NCBI GenBank assembly: GCA_030017555.1
Contig: JASEIC010000008.1
Coordinates: forward strand, 1-34,714
Reading direction: 5' to 3'
Source of the DNA: Patescibacteria group bacterium
GTDB taxonomy: Bacteria; Patescibacteriota; Minisyncoccia; UBA6257; GWB1-50-10
DNA length: 34,714 nt
The notes under the pieces were generated by a model. The model was given only the letters and a program-made list of their open reading frames with translations. It was not told the DNA's origin and ran no database searches. Below are positions 16,966 through 25,093 of this stretch, one piece after another (positions within the stretch are counted from its first letter, which is position 1; each line of letters starts with the position of its first letter). A program made the position numbers and the translations under genes.

Positions 16966-18921
16966 TTAAACCATACGAGCAGGCATTACTTTATGAGATT
17001 TATAACGAATATCCTTAAACTCATAGAAATTTATCTGGGTATATCCGCCGCCAATCGCTTCAAAACGAACTCTTATATACTCATATCTGTCGGAATTTAA
17101 TGGAAATTCTATTTGAAAAGGATTGGCATAAACCGTAGCGCCGCCGCCTAAAATCTTGCTTCCTAAAACATAAGAACCTACCGCAATAGACTTACCCGTA
17201 TCAACATAACTTCCGGTTCCTTCAATCGTGTAAATATCAACAAAATTACCGCCATCATAAGAAATTGAAACCTTTATATTTTGGGCTTGCTGAATTAAAC
17301 CGTCCACCACCATTTTATTACATCTCTTTTGTCCCTCTATGCCGTGATTGGTTTGGCCGGAAGTCCAATAATTCTGAATTATCTCGCCGTCATCATCGAA
17401 TCCCGAAAAAAGAGTATAAACATTATTAGAAATTGAATCCCCGGCAATTAAAGTCCCGTTATATTCAGCCAGTCTTGAAGAAGGATAATCCAATAAATCC
17501 CAAACCCCGCTTCTTTTGTTATAAACAAATGTTCTTGAATTAAAATCATCAGCCACGCCATTTCTTATCTGCTGACAACATACCAATAAATAATTACCCC
17601 AATCAAATACCACCGCTTTATTAAAAGCATAATTAGAAAGATTAAGAACTTCTGAAATAAGCTGGGGACTGGCTATATTCGCCGCTGTAGCTCCAGTAAA
17701 TAATCTAAGAGCATAGATCTCGGGATTATTAGGATTGGCGTTATTTATGTACCAAATCTCGGAAGTAGAACCAAAAGCCGAATAAGGATAACTGACGCCC
17801 ATTTTTTCTCTAAAAGGCAGATTAGTCGCAATGGCTGAACCGCTTACATCGTCATCGTCCGTAGGAATTGAAGTTTGCCAAGTTTTCAATTCGTGAAAAC
17901 AATAAAATATATTGGCTAACGGAAATACGGAATTTAATGAACCCCCGCCGTCAAATTGTGAAAAATATCTGCCTGAACCCGCTACTCTTGGGCTCGCAAA
18001 ACTAAAATCGCAAACACCTTCAATAGTGGCGTCTTCATAATAATAAGAACAGGTTACATTTCCTGTCGTAACAGCCGAGAAAGTAACATTTATCGCTCCG
18101 GTAGCATAATTAACCGTTCCTGTCCCGCTGTAATTAGAAGTTAATACTCCGTTTTTATCATCGTTAAAGGTTTCCGTTCCAGCCGCTACGGTTGCCACTA
18201 CTTGAACCTGTCCAGCCGTTCTTTTGCCTGTAATTTGAACTAATGTATGAGTATAATTCTGTGAACCAGAAGAACCTACCGCTTCATTTGTTACTTGTGT
18301 ATAGTTATTTAAATTCGCTTTATCCACATAAGACATATAAAGACCCGTTAAGTCTTTAAAACCATTCGTCCCGTATCTATTTATTAAAATCGAACGAGAT
18401 TGACCGAATTTTAAAAATCCTCTATAAGTCGTTGAAGATTGGTCTACCGCGCTTCCCGGATTGGCTACCGGGATTTTATAGATGCTTGAATTTATAGAAC
18501 TTAGATAAATATAAGCTCCTAAAAGATTTTGATATGGGAATATAGAAACTTCATCATCAGCTATGGGCAATAAATCAGTTCCGATTTCTATATTATCATC
18601 GGCAACTAAATTATAATACTTAACCTTTCTTCCATAACTAAAAAATGGAATTTGAACACCGTTATATTTAGTTCCTACCCCAAGACCGGTAATCTTACCG
18701 GCTCCTTCAATTCTTGTCTTCCCCAATAAAGCGCTTCCTCGCCTTAAAATAATACAATCTTTTTCATTGCCGGTTATCCAATTCATAGCATCCGGCGCAT
18801 AGCCGTCGGGCATCGATTTAATGTCCGAAATAGAAGTATTTAAACCAAAAAACACAGAAATCCTATGAGGATTTATTATTCCTTGATTTACTTTTCGTGT
18901 TGATTGTTTAACTTTTGGCAT
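16966..18921 (-). CDS. tail tubular/stopper-like structural protein
   Basis: NPHRISVFFGLNTSISDIKSMPDGYAPDAMNWI...ILRRGSALLGKTRIEGAGKITGLGV resembles podovirus-type tail proteins. Confidence 0.6.
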   Translation of the reverse strand: MPKVKQSTRKVNQGIINPHRISVFFGLNTSISDIKSMPDGYAPDAMNWITGNEKDCIILRRGSALLGKTRIEGAGKITGLGVGTKYNGVQIPFFSYGRKVKYYNLVADDNIEIGTDLLPIADDEVSIFPYQNLLGAYIYLSSINSSIYKIPVANPGSAVDQSSTTYRGFLKFGQSRSILINRYGTNGFKDLTGLYMSYVDKANLNNYTQVTNEAVGSSGSQNYTHTLVQITGKRTAGQVQVVATVAAGTETFNDDKNGVLTSNYSGTGTVNYATGAINVTFSAVTTGNVTCSYYYEDATIEGVCDFSFASPRVAGSGRYFSQFDGGGSLNSVFPLANIFYCFHELKTWQTSIPTDDDDVSGSAIATNLPFREKMGVSYPYSAFGSTSEIWYINNANPNNPEIYALRLFTGATAANIASPQLISEVLNLSNYAFNKAVVFDWGNYLLVCCQQIRNGVADDFNSRTFVYNKRSGVWDLLDYPSSRLAEYNGTLIAGDSISNNVYTLFSGFDDDGEIIQNYWTSGQTNHGIEGQKRCNKMVVDGLIQQAQNIKVSISYDGGNFVDIYTIEGTGSYVDTGKSIAVGSYVLGSKILGGGATVYANPFQIEFPLNSDRYEYIRVRFEAIGGGYTQINFYEFKDIRYKSHKVMPARMV

Positions 18922-18944
18922 TTAATGAAGATAATTTTCGCTTC

Positions 18945-19595
18945 TCAGCAAGCTCCGAATGGGTCAATTCCCCTCGTCATACTATTTTGTAAATTTGAAT
19001 CCCATCGAGTCATAAGATTTAAAATGGCATTGGCTTGACTTGCTTGCGCGTCAGCTTGAGCATTCGAGACAATATCGTAATCAACCCCTAATTTATAGTA
19101 GACCGCCACCAATAAAGCCAAAACCTTATGAAATCTTGAAGGAAATATCCAAGAATTTGAATTATCTGCGGAAACTAATGCCGCAATTTTGATATAATTC
19201 TGATAAATCGCATATGTTTTGGTTAAAGTTCCGCATATATAAAGATAACTATTAGAATAATCAACATAAAATACCCCGCTATCGTTTTTATAGGCGAATT
19301 TTTGAGCTATCGGAATTTGTCTTAAATGAATCGGATTATTATTAGAATCCACTAAAACAATAGAAGAATCATCATCGTAGAATCTTGAGAAATCCGATGC
19401 TAATGCTTTCGCAGTCGTGAAAGTATTAGAAGCTCCCGCTGTTTGAGCTGAATTGGTCGCCCTTAACCACACCCAAGGCCTTATATCTTCAATATTCATC
19501 TGGGCAACATCCAAAAAAGAGCCAAAAAGGCCATGATCCATTTGAACTCCATTAAGAAGTTGCATTGTTAAGGAATATAAATCGGCTTTTGTCAT
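18945..19595 (-). CDS. head-tail adaptor/connector-like protein
   Basis: 216 aa; position between MCP and tail genes; MNIEDIRPWVWL...WIFPSRFHKVLALLVAVYYKLGVDYD. Confidence 0.55.
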   Translation of the reverse strand: MTKADLYSLTMQLLNGVQMDHGLFGSFLDVAQMNIEDIRPWVWLRATNSAQTAGASNTFTTAKALASDFSRFYDDDSSIVLVDSNNNPIHLRQIPIAQKFAYKNDSGVFYVDYSNSYLYICGTLTKTYAIYQNYIKIAALVSADNSNSWIFPSRFHKVLALLVAVYYKLGVDYDIVSNAQADAQASQANAILNLMTRWDSNLQNSMTRGIDPFGAC

Positions 19596-20500
19596 ATTTT
19601 TAATAATTTATATATAGCCAAACGGCGATTACTTATTTTGTCGGCTTTTTCATTATTTATTTCTTTAATTTGTTTAACCTCTTTCTCTTTACTTTCTATC
19701 GGCTCCTGATAATTCCTGATAACCGAAAGAGCGTTTATAACTTTATTCACCTTATCCATTTGTTCCTTAAACGAAGCAGAAATTGAAGCAATAAAATCTT
19801 TTAGTTTTTTATCCTGCTCGGGTATAAATTCTTTTATAAAAGCATAAATTTCATCGTCGGACATTACCAATTTCTTAAATTCCGTTCTTAAATCGTCCAA
19901 GTTTAATTTTTTATAATCAACAGCCCTTTTCTCAATTTCCATCAAAACTTCTTTAAATTTATTCTCAAATCTTTTTACTAACTCGGAATTTGCTGAAACC
20001 GCGTCATAATTTTCTTCCTTGATTAAGTTAGTTAATTCTTTCTTCAAACTCTCTTTAATTTCTTCTATTTTAACTAAAACCAAACTATCATCATCTTTCG
20101 GTATTTTTATCTCGTTAATAATTTCTTTAACTATCTTTTCAATCTTCTTATAATCAGTTTCATCCCTGTATATAGTAAATCCTGTATTTCTAAGCAGATC
20201 CCTCACAATATAATCCCTTAAATTAGTTTCATACTGCGGCGCGGGACTTGTATAAGCGGAATCGGTATAAATCGTAACAAATATCTTAATTTGCAATCCT
20301 GTCCCCGAACCATCTCTTGGAGTAATCCAGCTTTTTTTAAAATACCCGCTTCCCGCATCGATAAGATTAAGCGTATCAATAACGGTTCCCGCTACCGCAT
20401 CGATAATTACGGCTTGCACATAAGCAGGGCTTAATACATTCGGATTAACATAAGCATCGATTATATGTTCTTTTAATTGGGCGATTATACCTCCAATCAT
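19592..20500 (-). CDS. hypothetical structural protein with helical C-terminal region
   Basis: 302-aa ORF, charged coiled-coil C-terminal half. Confidence 0.55.
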   Translation of the reverse strand: MIGGIIAQLKEHIIDAYVNPNVLSPAYVQAVIIDAVAGTVIDTLNLIDAGSGYFKKSWITPRDGSGTGLQIKIFVTIYTDSAYTSPAPQYETNLRDYIVRDLLRNTGFTIYRDETDYKKIEKIVKEIINEIKIPKDDDSLVLVKIEEIKESLKKELTNLIKEENYDAVSANSELVKRFENKFKEVLMEIEKRAVDYKKLNLDDLRTEFKKLVMSDDEIYAFIKEFIPEQDKKLKDFIASISASFKEQMDKVNKVINALSVIRNYQEPIESKEKEVKQIKEINNEKADKISNRRLAIYKLLKI

Positions 20501-20503
20501 AAT

Positions 20504-20905
20504 TTATTTATAAAATATACCGACTGAAGTTGTGGCTGCTGCCAAGCAATTTACCGTTCCAACATAAGGAAGACACCCAAAAGCATATCCAAAACAAGCC
20601 CAAGTATTAGCCGTAATAACCACTCCTTTATTGATGGCGACGCTTGAAGAAGCCGCTGTTTGACCGTCGGCATAACAAGAAATGGCTGTTCCGCCGGTTG
20701 TTATCCGGCTATATAAACCCCAATTACTCCCTAAAACCTGCGTTGAAGTGGTATTTACCGTTACTGAATTATGGGTCATACCGGAAGTAACTAAACTTTG
20801 CGAAATTACTCCTCCCAATTTATCTAATTTATCTGACGAGGAAAAGAGTAAAATACCTAATGCGGTAACTGTTATTATGCCTAAAACAATTATTAATTTA
20901 TTCAT
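20504..20905 (-). CDS. N-terminally membrane-anchored small beta-rich protein
   Basis: MNKLIIVLGIITVTALGILLFSSS then Thr/Ser/Cys-rich domain. Confidence 0.6.
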   Translation of the reverse strand: MNKLIIVLGIITVTALGILLFSSSDKLDKLGGVISQSLVTSGMTHNSVTVNTTSTQVLGSNWGLYSRITTGGTAISCYADGQTAASSSVAINKGVVITANTWACFGYAFGCLPYVGTVNCLAAATTSVGIFYK

Positions 20906-20961
20906 ATTTTGTTTAATTAACGACCTTTATTCATCGCTTATCCCCGCTCTCAAGGAATGAG

Positions 20962-20999
20962 CGGAGTAAGCAATCAATTACGGAGTAAGCAATCAATTA
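20962..20999. repeat. 19-bp perfect tandem duplication including a stop codon
   Basis: cggagtaagcaatcaatta at 20962-20980 and 20981-20999. Confidence 0.97.
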
Positions 21000-21452
21000 T
21001 TGCCAATAACAAATTTTTGCCGTGCCTGTTGCCAAATCAAGGGCCGATGCGGATACATTCGTTAAGTAAACAGTTCCTACTGCCGCCGCAGTAATACCGC
21101 AATCAATCATTGCGCCTGTTGTTGTCGCCGACGACAAAGAACCGATGCATCCATTTCCCATTTGCGCTCCCGTAAGAGCAATGTTGGTTGAAGTTACCGT
21201 TGCGCCGTTAAGAGTTGATGTTGCAATGCTTCCTGGATTCCAAGTAGCGGTATTGCAAAAAAACCTCGTCTGGGCTGTTCCTGCGCCAATTATTAAAGAA
21301 TTTGTTGATAAATCTTTAATTGAGGCCGAAATAAAATCTGCTTGTTGATAATAAACTCCTCCTAACGAAGATTGCTTAACACCATAGACGCCTAATACAA
21401 ATCCCACAACTAAAATCGCTATGGCACCAATGATATATATTATTTTAGTCAT
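20997..21452 (-). CDS. N-terminally membrane-anchored small beta-rich protein (architectural relative of 20504..20905)
   Basis: MTKIIYIIGAIAILVVGFVLGVYGVKQSSLGGVYY then Ser/Thr/Ala/Cys-rich domain. Confidence 0.6.
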   Translation of the reverse strand: MTKIIYIIGAIAILVVGFVLGVYGVKQSSLGGVYYQQADFISASIKDLSTNSLIIGAGTAQTRFFCNTATWNPGSIATSTLNGATVTSTNIALTGAQMGNGCIGSLSSATTTGAMIDCGITAAAVGTVYLTNVSASALDLATGTAKICYWQ

Positions 21453-21470
21453 AGATATTTTAATTAAGGA

Positions 21471-22784
21471 TTAATATAAGGCCGCCTGTGGATTACTGTA
21501 TCCCGTAGTAGAGATTAAAACATCGACTAATTGGAAAGTATGAGTCTTAAAGACTTTCCATCCCCCCAAAGTCCATGTTACGAAATCTTTAGCCACATAA
21601 CCGCCCGTTGCGCCGTTCCCTATAATATCGCCTGAAACTGTAAGTTCGGGATATCTCTGCATTACTAATGCGATTGACTGTGAAGTTCCAAATAAGGCAT
21701 GCACCGCCTGATTTGCAATCACGGAGCCTGACTCTGTCGTTGAAACAGTTATCCGTCCATGTCCATAGACATAGATTACACAAGTGCCATCTAAACCATC
21801 AACAGCATATAACATATCAGCAACCATCCTCTGAGCAATCGACAAATCGCTTCGAGTAAATGAATACCCATAAGCCGTTGCCGAACCGGTTGATGCTACA
21901 ACTCCTGCATTAATAAAAGTGCAAAGATTAGTGATTGAAACAGTCGCTGAAGTCGCCGCTTTCACTTTACCAGCCGCATCTAACGCGCCCGTTTCCCAAG
22001 CAAAAACTACTCCGCCAATCGTCAAGGTTGTCCCATCAACTGGAACTCCTGTCTGCGTAATCTTAAACGAAAACGGAAGAGCTGTAGAAACGAAAGTATT
22101 AAACCCGAAAAGCATATTAATATACCCGCGAGTTAATACTTGATCGCCTACATCGCCTGGTTTAAAGCCAATAGCTAAAAGAAGTTGCTCTTCTAATTCT
22201 GCCGGGATAGCGCAAGCTGGATATTTCGCCATCTTATCGAGTTTTACATCACCAGTCCATTTTTTATTTTCGTCATAAATAATGTTCTGGTTCCGTAATT
22301 TCCGGCGAGCGGCGGTAAATATCGCTGACGCGTTGGAACTTGAAACGGTAATCGGAGTGCCTGCCGCGCTTGAACCAATCGCCGCGTCGCTTGCATCCAA
22401 GCTGGAAGCGGCATTAATTACCATCTGACCTAAAATTTTCGAATCAATCTTCCAAAAAATCTTATTCATCGCCTTCATAGCCCATTTTTGCTGGGTCGGA
22501 CGATGATCTTGGATTCTTTGAGGAGCTGGAATACGAAAAGTGGCATTCGGTAATTGATTAACGGTCAAAATTTCATCGGTAACCGTCCGATTTTCAACCG
22601 TGTAAGAACCATCCGTGCCTAAATCACCTGAATCAATATCAGCATCATAAGACCATTTAATAGTTGCGCCTTCCGCCAAGACATTCGCAAACTTTTCATC
22701 TGCGAATACTGGGAAGATAGGCTGTTTATAATGGGTTTCCTGATACGCTTTTATCCATTCGGTTTTATACTTTTTGTTACTCCA
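21471..22784 (-). CDS. major capsid protein, exon 2
   Basis: The open frame extends upstream of the called TTG start: WSNKKYKTEWIKAYQETHYKQPIFPVFADEKFANV-LAEGATIKWSYDADIDSGDLG..., an MCP-type N-terminal region; TAG immediately upstream is the intron end. Confidence 0.85.
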   Translation of the reverse strand, partial: WSNKKYKTEWIKAYQETHYKQPIFPVFADEKFANVLAEGATIKWSYDADIDSGDLGTDGSYTVENRTVTDEILTVNQLPNATFRIPAPQRIQDHRPTQQKWAMKAMNKIFWKIDSKILGQMVINAASSLDASDAAIGSSAAGTPITVSSSNASAIFTAARRKLRNQNIIYDENKKWTGDVKLDKMAKYPACAIPAELEEQLLLAIGFKPGDVGDQVLTRGYINMLFGFNTFVSTALPFSFKITQTGVPVDGTTLTIGGVVFAWETGALDAAGKVKAATSATVSITNLCTFINAGVVASTGSATAYGYSFTRSDLSIAQRMVADMLYAVDGLDGTCVIYVYGHGRITVSTTESGSVIANQAVHALFGTSQSIALVMQRYPELTVSGDIIGNGATGGYVAKDFVTWTLGGWKVFKTHTFQLVDVLISTTGYSNPQAALY

Positions 22785-23096
22785 CTAATAATTTATAAAT
22801 TTAGTATTTTTATGAACCCTACCTATGGATCAAATATAATACTATTTTAAAGAACTAATGTGGTTAAACCATTTCGGGTTTAACTCATAGGTTTCATTTG
22901 GTTATAGCCTATGGTCGGACTATTGCATCGCTCCTCATAAAAGCGTCCTCTCGCTTAGTCTCTGCAAGTCCAGTACAATTTAATATCTTAATCTTTTCAT
23001 ATGCAAACGATATTAAATTACAAAGGTTCTTGAGCGTTGCCTTCTTCAAGGTTTTCGCCATTGATTAGAGAGGATTTAGAGTTCCCTATAAAACTA
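22785..23096 (-). ncRNA. group I intron (~312 nt, ORF-less) in the MCP gene
   Basis: P1: exon GTTCCT with IGS AGGGAAC (U-G at the 5' splice site); P3 CCTCTC/GAGAGG; P4 GGCG/CGCT; P5 CCTT/AAGG; P6 AATTTAATATC/GATATTAAATT; P7 from conserved GCAGAGACTA and ATAGTCC; P8 CGCT/AGCG; P9 CATAGG/CCTATG; P9.1 GTTAAACC/GGTTTAAC; P9.2 TAGTATT/AATACTA; terminal omega-G at 22785. Confidence 0.93.
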
Positions 23097-23123
23097 AGGA
23101 ACTGTATTTCCTGTAAAAGCCAT
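23097..23123 (-). CDS. major capsid protein, exon 1 (MAFTGNTVP)
   Basis: ATG GCT TTT ACA GGA AAT ACA GTT CCT, then intron starting TAG. Ligation gives MAFTGNTVP-WSNKKYKTEWIKAY... in frame. Confidence 0.87.
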
Positions 23124-23149
23124 TCTGTATTAAATTTTTAATTATAACT

Positions 23150-24136
23150 CTATCCTATAAACTCCGGTTCCTCAGTTTGAAATTCTTTTTGCCTGCGTTT
23201 TTCATGCTTTTTCCATTTATCGGGAGTCATTTTTTCTGGATCTAAATCAATATCCTCTTCGTCTTCAACATCACCCATTTCTCTGCCCCCTATTTCGCCT
23301 GATTTCTTATTCGAGGCTACTTTTAGAATGGCAGTAAATTTATCTTTGTTTCTGAAAAGAATATAATCGAGGGAGTATGGTTTTAATATCTTATTTTTTT
23401 CATCCACTACTACCCCGCCTTCTTTTGAATGCGCCAATTTATCCATCAATTTTCTGGCTTCGGCATATTCACCCGCTCCCGCGAATGGAAACTGCTTTTT
23501 AAGAGCTGAAAGAAGTTCGTCCCATTCTTTATTAAAATGGTTAACTTCTTCAACTTGCCGTTCCTGAGACTTCTTTGATTCTTGTTCTTTAACCAAATTA
23601 TCCAATAATTTAAGTTTTTCGGAAACTTCAGGCAAATCCTTCTTCAGGATTCCTTTGGATTCCAATTCGCCTAAAAATTGTTTTTGAAACATTCCATAAA
23701 GCTTTTTAAGGCTTTCAGGATCTGCCCCGATTTCATCGGCTAAAACTTTTAAAGAATCATCAAATTCCTTAACAATCTCCTCTGTTTCAGGAGTTGTCTT
23801 TTTAAGCTCGGCAATCTCTTTACGCAATTCTCCAATCTGAGTAAATAAAGCTTTTAAAGGACGAGCTATTTTAGATTTGGAGGTCGACTTATCCCCCTCT
23901 TCTTTGCCTTCCTCCTCTTCCGATTCCTCTTCAGATTCCCCCTCCTCGGGTTCCTCTTTTAGAGTTCTCGTTGGTTCGGATTCCGGCTCTTCCTCTTTCG
24001 GTTCGGGTTGTTTTTCTTTTTCAACCTTTCCCTCTTGAGGTTCTTCGAGGTCTTTTACATCTTCCTCTTCGATGCCCATATTTGCTCTTGCTTTTGCAAG
24101 CGTGGAGTTGGGTTCCACAATAGGTTTATCACCCAT
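23150..24136 (-). CDS. capsid scaffold-like acidic protein
   Basis: Highly acidic, Glu/Lys-rich coiled-coil protein immediately upstream of the MCP. Confidence 0.65.
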   Translation of the reverse strand: MGDKPIVEPNSTLAKARANMGIEEEDVKDLEEPQEGKVEKEKQPEPKEEEPESEPTRTLKEEPEEGESEEESEEEEGKEEGDKSTSKSKIARPLKALFTQIGELRKEIAELKKTTPETEEIVKEFDDSLKVLADEIGADPESLKKLYGMFQKQFLGELESKGILKKDLPEVSEKLKLLDNLVKEQESKKSQERQVEEVNHFNKEWDELLSALKKQFPFAGAGEYAEARKLMDKLAHSKEGGVVVDEKNKILKPYSLDYILFRNKDKFTAILKVASNKKSGEIGGREMGDVEDEEDIDLDPEKMTPDKWKKHEKRRQKEFQTEEPEFIG

Positions 24137-24251
24137 AACTTTTTAGAGGTTAGTCCCTCTGTCTTTTAATGGTTTCGACATAACCATAAGCCCAGTTGAC
24201 AGCCGACTTCGCTGATTGGTGTTTTACGAGCTTTACCAATAGCTCAAGAAA

Positions 24252-24470
24252 TTAAATATACTTTCCTAAAAACTTATTCTTATACGCTTCGGCATATTCT
24301 CTATACTGCTCTCCGTTAACTTCTTTTGAAAAAACTTTTATTGTTCCGGCTGGCGAACTTCCTGCCCTTTCTTCTTCAATTAAAACTTTAATTTCTTTAT
24401 CTTCTTTATATGATTTAGACTCTATTTCTTTTTTATTTTTTAGTATTTTTGGCATCTTATTCAGACTCAT
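24252..24470 (-). CDS. hypothetical protein
   Basis: 72-aa ORF in the head gene cluster. Confidence 0.5.
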   Translation of the reverse strand: MSLNKMPKILKNKKEIESKSYKEDKEIKVLIEEERAGSSPAGTIKVFSKEVNGEQYREYAEAYKNKFLGKYI

Positions 24471-24726
24471 TTAATCTTTTATATCTTTCGACCCTTTTTT
24501 GTTCCTGAACTTTTTGTCCCTGCTGTCTATAATATTTATAAGCGCCCTTAATATCATCTTTATCTAATAACTTATTAATCGTAGCGGCGTGAATGTCATA
24601 ATTTCTTTGGCCAACTATCCCTTCATGACCAATCTCATCGGCTAATCCCAGAGCAATCTTCTTATTAGTCCACGTTTTCCTGACTTTTGACCTTATATAA
24701 CCTGTTATAGCTTTAGTTACACTCAT
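24457..24726 (-). CDS. hypothetical protein
   Basis: 89-aa ORF, overlapping co-oriented neighbour. Confidence 0.55.
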   Translation of the reverse strand: MSVTKAITGYIRSKVRKTWTNKKIALGLADEIGHEGIVGQRNYDIHAATINKLLDKDDIKGAYKYYRQQGQKVQEQKRVERYKRLNESE

Positions 24727-24744
24727 TTTTTAATTGTAATATAT

Positions 24745-25092
24745 TTAGTAATTTGAGCTATTATTTTCATCATCTACGGCTTTTTCAATAATTTCTAACT
24801 CTGGCCTTGGGTCTTTTTGTAGATAACCTAAATCAAATTCGTGAGCTTTCTTCTCGCCAAATAACCGCTGCCGCTGTTGGTCGGATAAATCAGGATTATT
24901 AGCTAATTGGCTATTTATTCTTTGGATTTCCATTATTTTGCCTTTTTTCCATTCTTGAGCGACAGGATGTTGAATAAAATCAAGTTGAGCGTTTAATTGT
25001 GAAATTCTATCTTTCCAATGCATAATTTCACTGCGAGAAGGTTCGTTATACTTATTTGGGTTTAAATGGCTTAATTTATCTTGTAAATCCAC
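24745..25092 (-). CDS. hypothetical protein (head cluster)
   Basis: 115-aa charged helical ORF directly downstream of the portal gene. Confidence 0.55.
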   Translation of the reverse strand: MDLQDKLSHLNPNKYNEPSRSEIMHWKDRISQLNAQLDFIQHPVAQEWKKGKIMEIQRINSQLANNPDLSDQQRQRLFGEKKAHEFDLGYLQKDPRPELEIIEKAVDDENNSSNY

Positions 25093-25093
25093 A

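Noticed and set aside
22785-23096. Alternative idea: promoter/5' UTR or pseudogene between scaffold and MCP
   Set aside because: Complete group I secondary structure, U-G splice site, omega-G and in-frame exon ligation explain the region better.
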